Shown here: one piece after another, positions 26,792 to 36,800 of the stretch
Position numbering within the stretch: position 1 is the stretch's first letter
How the letters are laid out: each line of letters begins with the position of its first letter
Origin: Lewinellaceae bacterium
GTDB taxonomy: Bacteria; Bacteroidota; Bacteroidia; Chitinophagales; Saprospiraceae
Direction: 5' to 3'
NCBI GenBank assembly: GCA_020636315.1
Contig: JACJYA010000002.1
Coordinates: 1-64,000 of the forward strand
DNA length: 64,000 bases
Position numbers and translations under genes: made by a program
The notes under the pieces: model-generated
What the model was told of the DNA's origin: nothing
The model's input: only the letters and a program-made list of their open reading frames with translations
The model's database searches: none

Positions 26792-27496
26792 ATGGCCAGA
26801 GCGCTACTCCGGATCTTCCTCCTGCTTTCCCTCCTCAACCTATATGGAGAATACAGCCGCTCGGAAGCATTGATCCTGGTAACCAAGCCGCTGCTGCTAA
26901 CAGTACTCTCCCTATGGTTCTACCTTCATCTTCGCCCGTTGCGGGGGCGTTTCCCCCGCTTCATCCTGGCAGGCCTGATCTTTTCCATTGGCGGTGACGT
27001 GCTGCTGATGCTGGTGGAAAATGGCCCGAAAGATGAAAGGTATTTCCTCCTGGGGCTGGGCAGCTTCCTGTTGGCGCAGTTGAGTTACCTGTCGGGCTTC
27101 CTCCAATTCCCCGAAGCGAAGCAGGGGCAAGTCGCCCGGGAACCGTGGCGCGCCTGGCCCTTTGCCCTTTTCCTGGCGGCCATTATTATCATCCTCTGGC
27201 CGGGCATCCCCGCACCGATGAAGGCGCCGGTGGCGGTTTACGCCTTTGCCATCGTAAGCATGGGCGTTGCGGCCTTTAACCTGAAGCCCTTCCTGGAGCC
27301 CAGGGTGTTCGTGGGCCTGATGAGCGGCATCCTGCTGTTCCTCCTCTCGGATAGCCTGATCGCCCTCAACAAATTCCGGGCGGACGCCGTCAGCATTCCC
27401 TATGCCCGCCTGTTTATCATGGCAACTTATCTTCTGGGACAATACTGGATCGCCCGGCATGCCGCCCTGGCGTGGAAAGGAGAAACCGCCGGCTGA
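26792..27496 (+). CDS. YhhN family membrane protein (lysoplasmalogenase-like)
   Basis: The 234-residue protein is almost wholly hydrophobic with about eight membrane helices. The YhhN/TMEM86 signature is seen in TKPLLLTVLSLWFY, FSIGGDVLLML and FLLGLGSFLLAQLSYL. Family members hydrolyse lysoplasmalogens to a fatty aldehyde and a glycerophospho-headgroup, though bacterial substrates are poorly known. The ATG at 26792 is preferred over 26678 because helix 1 starts there (MARALLRIFLLLSLLN). The gene is free-standing and convergent with the first subtilisin-like gene. Confidence 0.88.
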   Translation: MARALLRIFLLLSLLNLYGEYSRSEALILVTKPLLLTVLSLWFYLHLRPLRGRFPRFILAGLIFSIGGDVLLMLVENGPKDERYFLLGLGSFLLAQLSYLSGFLQFPEAKQGQVAREPWRAWPFALFLAAIIIILWPGIPAPMKAPVAVYAFAIVSMGVAAFNLKPFLEPRVFVGLMSGILLFLLSDSLIALNKFRADAVSIPYARLFIMATYLLGQYWIARHAALAWKGETAG

Positions 27497-27507
27497 CCCC
27501 CAAAAGA

Positions 27508-27551
27508 CTTGACAAGTTTTCAGCGAAGAGCCGCCCGGAAAACTTGTCAAG
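27508..27551 (+). terminator. Inverted repeat between convergent genes
   Basis: CTTGACAAGTTTTC (27508-27521) is perfectly repeated in inverse at 27538-27551 with a 16-base loop, 12 bases after the lysoplasmalogenase-like gene. A second hairpin, CCTGCCT-aaacc-AGGCAGG, follows at about 27574-27592. Neither has a T tract, so terminator function is tentative. Confidence 0.45.
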
Positions 27552-27611
27552 CCTGGCAATTGCATACTGTCTCCTGCCTAAACCAGGCAGGCCCGCAGCC
27601 TTCGCACTCCC

Positions 27612-30608
27612 CTATCTGCTTTTCACAACCCGCTGCACCAGGCGCTGGCCGTCAATATTGACTACCAGCAGATAAGCTCCCGCCGGTAATTCATCAAGAG
27701 GGACCTCTACCGTTTCCTGGCCTGAAACCTGTGCTTCTCCCCGAAGAACCGGCCGGCCGAGCAGGCTGGACAGACAGTAATCGGCTGTAGCAGGCTTTTC
27801 CAACTGAAAGGCCAGGTAAAGAACGTCCTGGGCAGGATTTGGGAAGGCTACCATAGCTTCTTCCCCCAGCGGCTCCGTGACACCAGTAACCGGAGTTTCG
27901 GTAACCGTCACCGTACCCGATACACTGCTGGCGCAACCCTCCGGGCCGGACACGGTCAGAATTACCTGGTAAAAGCCGGTATCGCTGTAGGCATGAACGG
28001 GATTTTGCAGGGTGCTTGTCGTTCCGTCTCCGAAATCCCACAACCATGAGGCGCCTCCGTCCGACTCATCGGTGAAACTCACCTCATTGAGCCCGGAAGA
28101 CAGATCTATTGTCGTTTCGGACGGGCTGAACGCCACCTGAGGCCCGCTGCCTTCCGCCACATCGATATTCAGCGCTACCCGGCCACAATAGTAGGGGTAT
28201 TCCACTTCCCAGTCATAGAAATAATAATAGAAAGGGAGCCCCACAGTTGACCGCCTGAGGGAAACGACATTCTCAACAGTGTATGGATAAGCGGTGCCGC
28301 CAATATTGAACCCGAGTGGTTTGCCGGCTCTCAGCTTCAGGCTGTAACCTTCGCCGGGTTCTTCTATCTTCCAGTCGAGTTCTATGCGCTGCTCACCGGC
28401 GACGATGGGCACCACTTTGGTGTAAGCAGTTTCATCGGGATGGACGAGATTCAGCAGCCGGGAGCCGCCTTCTTCGGCATATACTTTTACTGACTTGATG
28501 GTCATTGGGGTGTGGACGTCAAAAACGATGCCCTGTTGTTCGTTCGAATATTGAAAAGTGTTGTCGGCATTGTCCTGCCGGCCAACCTTAACCTGAGGAG
28601 AAACCTCGGCGTAAACGATAACAGGTTCCTCTCCGACCGGTATCAGAGCAGATGCTCCTTCCGCCAGTTGACTGCCGCCCTCTGGCAGGCCGTACCACCG
28701 AACCTTTTGATTACTTTCAGCAGATACCTGCACCCGGGCATTGCTGTTCCGGCAGGTGGTCAGGCCATCGATAACCGAAGTGGTAAAGTTCTCATCCGCG
28801 GTGAGCCGTACGCGTTTTTTGAGGCGGTTGTTAAACCGGCGGGCATCTTCCTGCCCGTTGACTTTGCTGATCTCGACGATAAAGAGAAAATCTCCCTCCA
28901 CCGATTCCAGCGCCGGCAATGAGATCATTCTCCTTTCCTTGGGCTGGATCTCTCCTTCCCAGTTATACACCAAGGCCACCGTGTCTCCTGCTCCGGTTAA
29001 TGAATAAGAGATCTCCATGCTGGTGAACGTTTCCGACCCATCGTTTTCCACTTCGATCACGGGATTGACGGACACCTCGCAGTTCAGTTCCCGGACACCG
29101 GACCTCAGCAGGACCGCGTCATTGGGCGCCACCACCGGTGGGACCGGTTCATTTCCTCGGCTCACCAGATAATTAAAGGCAGCGGGCAGGTTGATAATAC
29201 CCATGCCGTAGTCGTTGTCCTCACCTGGAGCTCCCAGGTCTATGGCGCTGTAATAGAGGGCCTTCATGAGTTCCTCTCCCGGCAGGTAAGGGAAAGCTTC
29301 CTTCAGAAGGGCCGTTGCTCCGGTAACGTGGGGAGTGGCCATAGACGTACCGCTCAGCGCCCCGTAACCTCCGCCGGCAATACTGGAGCGCACGCTGGAG
29401 CCGGGGGCGGAAACTTCCGGTTTGATCAGCAGGGAGCCTTCTCCCCCGCACACTGTCGGGCCGCGGCTGGACCCGGAGGCAATGGGGAAATTGGGGTTGT
29501 TGCCATTCAGCCAGCCGACGGCGAACATACGCACCGTATCCCAGTTGTTCATCGGCGGGTCGCCGATGGTCATGGGGTCGGGCCCTTCATTGCTGGCGGA
29601 GAAGATGATGGCAATACCGGCGGCCATAACCGCATCGGTAATGGCAATATGAGTAGGATCAAAACAATCGCTCAGGGTCGGATAGTTATAACTCCAGGAG
29701 TTGTTGATCACATCCGGCATATCATTAATTGTATTGGGGTCGCCATCCGGGTTCATCGCCCACTGGTAAATGCTTACGTAGTTGAGCGCCGTTCCTCCCG
29801 AGGCTTCACAGCCATTATGGGAACTTCCCAGCCATAATGCATCAAAGGCCACGCCGATCGTGTCTTCCATTATGCGGTCCAGCCCGACAACCGTACCGCC
29901 GACGTGAACGCCGTGGTCACTGCAGTAATAAGGCTCTCCGGGATTGGCCCATGCCTGATTCATCGGCACATAATGCCAGGCAAAGTTGTTGTGGACGGCA
30001 GGATGAAAAATATCGTGGCCGCTGTCCACGATCAATACCTTGCGGCCGTGGCCGGTATAGCCCATTGCCCACATTTCGGGAGCGCCGATGGCCGCCAGGC
30101 CGGGCTCCCGGTTGTTTTGCAGGGCCTCCGACTCCTCCACTTCGGCCTCCTCATCGGGGATCATGATCTCCCGGTTGATGTCCAGGCGGCCCACCGCCGG
30201 GTCCTTGCTCAATGCTTCGATGGCCTCACGGCGAGCTTCGAAGAAGATGACATTGGTTATCCAGAAGGGCCTTATGCTTTCTTTTTTTACATACCGAGAG
30301 CTGTTCAGCTTTTCCAGCATGGCGGGCTGGGTGGCGGCCGCCTTTGCCTGCAGGGCCGTAATCACCTCATAGGTGCGCTCCTGAAGGCTGGCCTTGCGCC
30401 GGCGAAGTTCTTCTTCCAAAGCGCGTGGATCAATGCGGTCGGAAAGCAACATCATGACAGAATGAAAGGCTTCGGGCTTCTCCTCCAGTGCCAGGTGCAG
30501 GCCCGGGGCTACAACCGGCTGATCGGAATCCTGGGCGGAAAGCGAACGGGGTTGTGCCAAAAGGAATAAAAAGAACAGGCAAAACAGCGAGGATAGATGT
30601 TTTTTCAT
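27612..30608 (-). CDS. Subtilisin-like (S8) protease with PKD and T9SS type A sorting domain, paralogue 1
   Basis: The 998-residue protein has a signal peptide (to about 25), a propeptide-like segment (50-150), and an S8 catalytic domain with Asp195 (VDSGHD), His232 (DHGVHVGG), oxyanion Asn340 (SASNEGP) and Ser422 (SGTSMATPH). Beta-sandwich domains follow, then PKD (WLWDFGDGTTSTLQNP) and a type A sorting domain (FPNPAQDVLYLAFQLEKP). It is probably a secreted, surface-processed endopeptidase for extracellular protein or peptide nutrition. It is the last of three tandem paralogues; a 17-bp hairpin separates it from the second, so each may be transcribed on its own. Against the others, the Asp motif is DSG instead of DTG. 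Confidence 0.92.
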   Translation of the reverse strand: MKKHLSSLFCLFFLFLLAQPRSLSAQDSDQPVVAPGLHLALEEKPEAFHSVMMLLSDRIDPRALEEELRRRKASLQERTYEVITALQAKAAATQPAMLEKLNSSRYVKKESIRPFWITNVIFFEARREAIEALSKDPAVGRLDINREIMIPDEEAEVEESEALQNNREPGLAAIGAPEMWAMGYTGHGRKVLIVDSGHDIFHPAVHNNFAWHYVPMNQAWANPGEPYYCSDHGVHVGGTVVGLDRIMEDTIGVAFDALWLGSSHNGCEASGGTALNYVSIYQWAMNPDGDPNTINDMPDVINNSWSYNYPTLSDCFDPTHIAITDAVMAAGIAIIFSASNEGPDPMTIGDPPMNNWDTVRMFAVGWLNGNNPNFPIASGSSRGPTVCGGEGSLLIKPEVSAPGSSVRSSIAGGGYGALSGTSMATPHVTGATALLKEAFPYLPGEELMKALYYSAIDLGAPGEDNDYGMGIINLPAAFNYLVSRGNEPVPPVVAPNDAVLLRSGVRELNCEVSVNPVIEVENDGSETFTSMEISYSLTGAGDTVALVYNWEGEIQPKERRMISLPALESVEGDFLFIVEISKVNGQEDARRFNNRLKKRVRLTADENFTTSVIDGLTTCRNSNARVQVSAESNQKVRWYGLPEGGSQLAEGASALIPVGEEPVIVYAEVSPQVKVGRQDNADNTFQYSNEQQGIVFDVHTPMTIKSVKVYAEEGGSRLLNLVHPDETAYTKVVPIVAGEQRIELDWKIEEPGEGYSLKLRAGKPLGFNIGGTAYPYTVENVVSLRRSTVGLPFYYYFYDWEVEYPYYCGRVALNIDVAEGSGPQVAFSPSETTIDLSSGLNEVSFTDESDGGASWLWDFGDGTTSTLQNPVHAYSDTGFYQVILTVSGPEGCASSVSGTVTVTETPVTGVTEPLGEEAMVAFPNPAQDVLYLAFQLEKPATADYCLSSLLGRPVLRGEAQVSGQETVEVPLDELPAGAYLLVVNIDGQRLVQRVVKSR

Positions 30609-30643
30609 GATTCAACTGGGTTTAGAAATGATTTTATTGTGGG

Positions 30644-30682
30644 CAAATTAAGGCGCTAATTTCCCATTAGCGCCTTAATTTG
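30644..30682 (-). terminator. Perfect hairpin after S8 paralogue 2
   Basis: CAAATTAAGGCGCTAAT (30644-30660) and its exact complement (30666-30682) flank the loop TTCCC. It begins 7 bases after the stop of paralogue 2. The hairpin after paralogue 3 has the same layout but a different stem sequence. Confidence 0.8.
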
Positions 30683-30689
30683 AATTCGG

Positions 30690-33677
30690 CTACCTGCTCT
30701 TCACCACCCGCTCTATGAAGCGCTGCCCGTCAACTTCGGCTATCATCAGATAGGCGCCGGCCGCCAGCTCCGCCAAAGACAGTTCCATGGCCTGCTCCCG
30801 GAGTACTTCCTGCTGTCCCTGCAGGACGGGGCGCCCCAGCAGGTCCGTCAGATGGTACCGGGCCAAGGCTGGTTTTTCCAGGTCGAAGGCCAGGAAAATG
30901 GACTCTCCCGCCGGGTTGGGATAGACATGCAGGCGGCTGCCTGCCCGGGCTACAGCTTCATCATTGGTCAGCACCGCATCTTCGATCACCACTATAGACC
31001 CCTCGGCACTGCTGCTGCATCCATCCTCGCCTACTACAGTCAGGGTTATCTGGAAGCTGCCGGTATCTACATAAGTGTGAATGGGGTTTTGGTCCGTACT
31101 CAGGATGCCATCGCCAAAATTCCACAGCCAGGATACAGCGCCGGAGGATTCATCGTAGAAACTGAGCTCTCCCGAGGCTTCGGCCAGGTTGATCTCCGTC
31201 ACCGGAACGTTAAAATCCGCCAGAGGCGCCTCTCCCTGTTCGGCCGGTTCGATCTCCACCGGGGTCCGGCCGCAGAAGTGGTCGTATTCGATCTCCCAAT
31301 CGTAAAAGAAATAATAGAAGACCGGCCCTCCCGTCGAGCCGGTAATGGAAGCCACGCCCGGAACCTCATAAGGATAATCCGTTCCGCCCAGGTTGAAAGC
31401 CAGGGGCTTTCCCGCCTGCAGCTCCAGTTCATAGCCTTCGCCGGGCTCGATACGGAACCCGAGTTCGATGCGGTTCTCTCCAACTTCATGAATGGACGCC
31501 ACCTTGGTATAAACGCTGCCGTCGGGAGCCATCAGGCGGAACAGGCGGCCGCCGGTTTCCTCGGCATAGACCTTTACTGAGCGCAAGGTGAATTCCGAAT
31601 AGGCATTGAACCGCAGCCCGGTGGAGGTTGCCGCGAATTGTACGGTGCCACCGCCGTCTTTGTCCGGAAGCCCCATCCTTTCTCTGGGCGTGACCTGGGC
31701 GTAAACGGTACGGGGTTCATTTCCAACCGGGATCAGCAGAGAGCGCCCTTCGCCCAGCAGGTTGCCGCCTTCTTCTTCATCGTACCACCGGAAAGTAGCT
31801 TCCCCTTCGTAGAGGCTCTCCACCAGGGCATTGCTGTTCCGGCAAACAGGGGCATCGCCAACCGCCCGGGCGGGAAGCTTCTCATCTTCCACGATCCGGA
31901 TGGCCTTCTTCAGGCGATTATTGAGGTTGCGCATATCGGGCTCGCCATTGGCGGCCGTGACTTCCACATCAAGTACGAATTCTCCGCTCGTTGCCTCCAG
32001 GGGCGGTAGCCGGACTTCCACCGTTGCTCCGGGCATCAGGCTGCCTTCCCAGTCATACTCCTGAATGTAGTTCTCCACAGCATACCGGAAGTGTAAAGAG
32101 CTGACGGCCTCCTGGCTGTTATTCAAAACCAGGGCAGTGGGAGAAGCCTGCAGGTTGCAGTTCTGTGCCGGGGCATCTAACCTAAGCAGGACGACATCAT
32201 TCGGAGCCTCCAGGGGAGGAACCGGCTCATGCCCTTTTCCCACCAGATATTCGAATGCTGCCGACACGTTGATGATGCCCATGCCGTAATCGTTGTCCTC
32301 GCCGGGAACCCCCAGGTCAGTACAGGTATAGTACAGGGCCAGCATCAGCTCCTCGCCCGTAAGGTAGGGGAATGCCTCCTTCAACAACAGAATGGACCCG
32401 GAAACGTGAGGGGCGGCCATAGAAGTACCAGTCAGGTTAGTATATCCTCCCGGGATACTGGACCGCACCCTGCTGCCCGGCGCGGCAACCTCCGGTTTGA
32501 TCAGCAGGCTGCCTTCTCCCCCACAAATACTGGGCCCCCGGCTGGAAGAATTGGCAATAGGCAATGAAGGGTTATTGGCATCGAGATTGGCCACGGCGAA
32601 GAGGCGCACCGTATCCCAGTTATTGAACTTGGGCGGAGTGATGGTGGAAGGGTCCGGGCCGTTATTGCCGGCGGAAAAAACTACTGCGATACCGGCGGCA
32701 TAGAGGGCATCATAGGTCTCGAAAACACCATTGGCATTGCAGGAATTATTCCCATTATACCAGGAATTGTTGATCACATCGGGTATATCATCCACGGTGG
32801 AAGGGTTTCCATCGGGGTTCAGCGCCCATTGATACATCCCGTTGATGCTGGATGCATCGGTGCCGGATGAACAACCCCCGTCCAGGGCGATGCCGCCCAT
32901 CCATTTGGCGTCAAATGCCACCCCGATGGTGTCGTGCTCAATGCGGTCCAGCCCCAGTACCGTGCCGGTAACGTGAGTGCCATGTATGTCACAATCCTCC
33001 GGGCCGGTACTGCCGCGCCAGGCCTCACCGATATTCCGGTTGTGATAGAGAAACTGGTTGTGGAGGGCCGGATGAGTGGGGTCCTGCCCGGTATCCACGA
33101 TCATGGCGCGGCGGCCGTAGCCGGTGTATCCCATCGCCCACATCTGCGGAGCGCCGATGGCCTGCAGGCCCCGTTCTACGCTATTCGGTTCGGGAGGGCT
33201 GAGGCACACCTCTTCTTCAACCTTTTCAAACACCACTTTTTCGTTCAGCCCCAGCCGGCCTACTGCCGGGTCGAGGCTGAGGGCGGCAATGGCCTCCCGC
33301 GTCCCTTCAAAGTAAATGATGTTGGTGATCCACAAGGGCTGAAAGCTCTCCGGGCGGATGCCGGGCAGGCTCTCCATCTTGGCCAGCAGTGCGGGCTGGG
33401 TGGCTTCCGCCCTGGACTGCAGGGCGGTGATCAGTTCATACACGCGTTCTTCTATCGGCGCTTTCCGGCGGCGAAAATCGCCCTCCATTTCGCGCGGGTT
33501 CACCCGGTCGGCCAGCAGTGCATAGGCCCGGAAATAAGCATTCGGAGCCGCCTCCATTTCCAAAAGCAACGGTTCGGTTATTTTGGCGGCGTCCATCAGT
33601 TGAGCAAAAAGAGGTTTCCTGCCCGGTAAAAACAAAAAAATAAAGAAGAGAGCGAGGTAAGTAAAATGTCTTTTCAT
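30690..33677 (-). CDS. Subtilisin-like (S8) protease with PKD and T9SS type A sorting domain, paralogue 2
   Basis: The 995-residue protein has the same order of parts as paralogue 1: signal peptide, propeptide, S8 domain, beta-sandwich domains, PKD (WLWNFGDGILSTDQNP) and sorting domain (YPNPAGESIFLAFDLEKP). Catalytic motifs are IVDTGQDPTHPAL (Asp), CDIHGTHVTGTVLG (His), FSAGNNGPDPS (Asn) and LTGTSMAAPHVSG (Ser), all intact. Its S8 domain is closer to paralogue 3 (both share DTGQ-P-HPALHNQF and IGEAWRGS). The gene lies 81 bases upstream of paralogue 1 with a terminator between. The different catalytic surroundings suggest diverged specificity (inference). Confidence 0.92.
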   Translation of the reverse strand: MKRHFTYLALFFIFLFLPGRKPLFAQLMDAAKITEPLLLEMEAAPNAYFRAYALLADRVNPREMEGDFRRRKAPIEERVYELITALQSRAEATQPALLAKMESLPGIRPESFQPLWITNIIYFEGTREAIAALSLDPAVGRLGLNEKVVFEKVEEEVCLSPPEPNSVERGLQAIGAPQMWAMGYTGYGRRAMIVDTGQDPTHPALHNQFLYHNRNIGEAWRGSTGPEDCDIHGTHVTGTVLGLDRIEHDTIGVAFDAKWMGGIALDGGCSSGTDASSINGMYQWALNPDGNPSTVDDIPDVINNSWYNGNNSCNANGVFETYDALYAAGIAVVFSAGNNGPDPSTITPPKFNNWDTVRLFAVANLDANNPSLPIANSSSRGPSICGGEGSLLIKPEVAAPGSRVRSSIPGGYTNLTGTSMAAPHVSGSILLLKEAFPYLTGEELMLALYYTCTDLGVPGEDNDYGMGIINVSAAFEYLVGKGHEPVPPLEAPNDVVLLRLDAPAQNCNLQASPTALVLNNSQEAVSSLHFRYAVENYIQEYDWEGSLMPGATVEVRLPPLEATSGEFVLDVEVTAANGEPDMRNLNNRLKKAIRIVEDEKLPARAVGDAPVCRNSNALVESLYEGEATFRWYDEEEGGNLLGEGRSLLIPVGNEPRTVYAQVTPRERMGLPDKDGGGTVQFAATSTGLRFNAYSEFTLRSVKVYAEETGGRLFRLMAPDGSVYTKVASIHEVGENRIELGFRIEPGEGYELELQAGKPLAFNLGGTDYPYEVPGVASITGSTGGPVFYYFFYDWEIEYDHFCGRTPVEIEPAEQGEAPLADFNVPVTEINLAEASGELSFYDESSGAVSWLWNFGDGILSTDQNPIHTYVDTGSFQITLTVVGEDGCSSSAEGSIVVIEDAVLTNDEAVARAGSRLHVYPNPAGESIFLAFDLEKPALARYHLTDLLGRPVLQGQQEVLREQAMELSLAELAAGAYLMIAEVDGQRFIERVVKSR

Positions 33678-33799
33678 GAGTTTAGCCAGTTATTTCCTGA
33701 AATTGGATCTATCTATTGCGAAAATAAAGATTCTTTGTTTCTCCGTGGCCATGGCTTTGCCAGGAAGGAGGCCAACCGGGAGTTATGTACATGCCACAC

Positions 33800-33830
33800 A
33801 TTAAGCGGCAATTTTCCATTGCCGCTTAAT
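33800..33830 (-). terminator. Perfect hairpin after S8 paralogue 3
   Basis: ATTAAGCGGCAAT (33800-33812) and its complement (33818-33830) flank the loop TTTCC. It lies 58 bases after the stop of paralogue 3. The outer arms (ATTAAG/CTTAAT) match the hairpin at 30644-30682, while the inner stem differs on both sides. Confidence 0.7.
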
Positions 33831-33887
33831 TTGACCCTTTAATTCAGAAGCAGAGCGGCAAGTCCGCTTTCCCTGGCATTCCGTCCA

Positions 33888-36800
33888 TTAATTGACCACC
33901 ACCCGTCGGCCGATCTGCTTCCCATCCAGCCGGACAACTACGGAATACAGGCCCGGGGCCAATCCGGCGGCAGGAATTTCCACTACCTCTCCCGGCCTTA
34001 TCTCCAGTTGCCGGCGCCAAACCGGCCGGCCGAGCATATCGGCAAGAAAAACCTCCGCAGCCCGGGGCTGAGGGAGGCTCAGGCTCAGATAAAACTGCTC
34101 GCGGGCCGGATTGGGAAAAACCTCCATACCGTATTCCTCCGCCAGCCGGCTGACAGCACTCACATTAGTTTCCGTAACGGTGACGGTCCCGGAAGTACTG
34201 TTTGCACACCCTTCCTGTCCGATGACGGTCAGGGTCACCTGATAGATCCCGGTATCGGCATAAGTATGAGTTGGGTTTTGCATCGTGCTGGTGGCGCCGT
34301 CTCCAAAGTCCCACAACCAGGAAGTGCCGCCCTGCGACTGGTCGGTAAAGGACACCTCATTAAGGCCGGAAGAAAGGTCGATCTCGGCATCGGCGGGGTT
34401 AAAGGCCACCTGAGGTGTATTTTCCGTTCCCATTATCTCTACCTCCACCGGCGTGCGGCCGCAGTAGTGAGAGTATTCCACTTCCCAGTCATAAAAATAG
34501 TTGTAATAGATCAGGCTCTGGGTGGAGCGGTTGATGGACAACACATTGGGAACCACATAAGGATAATCCGACCCGCCCAGGCTGAGGCCCAGGGGCTTTC
34601 CGGCCCGGAGGCGCAGCACCCAGCCTTCACCCGGTTCAATGTGCAGGTTCAGTTCTACCCGCTGTTCACCAACGCCCATAGGCACTATTTTTGTAAAAGA
34701 ATAACCATTCGGGCCCTCCAGGATGAGCAGCCTGGAACCGGCTTCTTCCGTATAGACTTTGACGGATTTGATGGTGAAGGCGGAATAAGCGTCAAAAGAC
34801 AACCCATAGGCGTCCGTACTGTATTGGGTGGTTCCCTCAACGTTATCGGGCCGGCCCACCATTTCTACAGGAGCCACCTCCATATAAACGGTGAGGGGCT
34901 CATCGGCAACGGGAAGCAAGGCATTCCGGCCTTCGCCCAGCAGGCTGCCGTCAACCGGTTCATCGTACCAACGCACTTCGCCCTGGCCATCGTAAAGGCT
35001 CTGGAGCAGAGCCTGGCCGCCCTGACAGGGCTGGTAGTTATCGGACACCTGAGCTTCTATGAACTCATCGGCAATGATGCGGGCTCTGGTTTTGAGCTGG
35101 TTGTTGAGCCACCGGGCATCTGACTGTCCGTTGGCCAGGACGATGTTGGCGACGTATTCATATTCGCCCGGCACGGATTGCAAAGGCGGCATCTGTATGT
35201 ATTGCCGCCCTCCGGGTTCGAGCAGGCCCTCCCACCGGAAAGAAGCCGTGTCTGCCGTAACATTACCGATGAGATACTGCTGAATGTCCATTGAAGTAAT
35301 GGCTTCTGTACCATCGTTCTCGACCAGGAGCCGGGCGGAGGCCTGCCCGGCGCAGTTCAGCCCCGGGATCTCCGCCTGCAACAGGATAACGTCATTGGCC
35401 CCATCCGCCGGCGGGACGGGCTCGTTGCCCTGGCCTATGAGGTACTGGTAAGCCGCCGGCACATTGACGATGCCCATGCCGTAGGAATTGTCTTCCCCGG
35501 GGGCGCCCAGGTCTGTTGCAGAGAAGTACAGAGCCAGCAGGATCTCCTCACCGGTGAGGTAGGGAAACGCTTCTTTGAGCAGCAGGACCGCCCCGGAAGT
35601 ATGAGGCGCCGCCATGGAAGTACCGTCAAAATAGGCATACCCTCCGTTAATAACGCTGGACCGGACCCTGCCCCCCGGAGCGGACACTTCCGGTTTGATC
35701 AGCAGGCTTCCCTGGCCTCCGCAGACGGTAGGGCCGCGGCTGGAAAAATCACTGATCGGGAAACTGGGAATATTCCCATTCACACTGCCTACCGAGAATA
35801 CGCGCACCAGGCTGGTGTTGTTCATCGGGGGGTCTCCGATGGTGGAAGCCGTCGGCCCTTCGTTGCCGGCGGCAAATACTACTGCGACCCCTGCTGTCAT
35901 CAGGGCGTTTATGACTGAATAGGTAAAGTGATTTCCACAGTCGCCGGAAGAGGGGAACATGTTTCTCCAGGAGTTATTGATCACATCCGGCATATCGTCA
36001 ATGGTCGAGGGGTTGCCATCCGGGTTCAGAGCCCATTGGAACATGCTAATGACACCGGCTACATCGGCTCCGGAGCTACAACCTCCGCCCAGGCCGATGC
36101 CGCCCATCCATTTGGCGTCGAACGCCACACCGATGGTATCCCGGGCCAGGCGGTCGAGGCCCAGCACCGTACCTGTTACGTGGGAACCGTGGGAATCGCA
36201 ATCCTCCGGATTGGTACTGCCTCTCCAGGCCTCCCCGATGTCCCGGTTGTGATACAGGAACTGGTTGTGCAGAGCCGGGTGGCCAGGCTCCTGTCCGGTA
36301 TCTATGATCAGGGCTTTTCGGCCGTAACCCGTATAACCCATGGCCCACATCTGGTTGGCCCCAATGGCCGATAAGCCGGGTTCGGCATTGTTCTCCAAAG
36401 CGGCTGCCGCTTCCCGCCTGCCCTCTTCGTCCACCAGCCGGACTCCCGGATTGGGAAGGATCTGGCCGATGGCCTTGTCCAGGCTCAGCCGGGCAATGGC
36501 GGGGCCTTTTGCCTCAAGAATAATGATATTCGTGATCCAGAAAGGTTGGATGCTGCCTGGCCTGATGCCCTCCTCCTTTTTGAGTTTTTCAAGTAAATCC
36601 GGCTGAGTGGCGGCTGCTTTGGCCTGCAGTCGGGTGATCACTTCATAGGCCCGTTCCTCCAGGCCGGCCCGGCGCGCGAGCAGTTCTTCCTCCAAAGCCA
36701 TGATATCGACCCTGTCTTCCAGTACCAGGACCACGGAATGATAAATGTCCGGCTCTTCAGATACAGAATGCAACAGGTACGAATCTATTTTGGCTTCATC

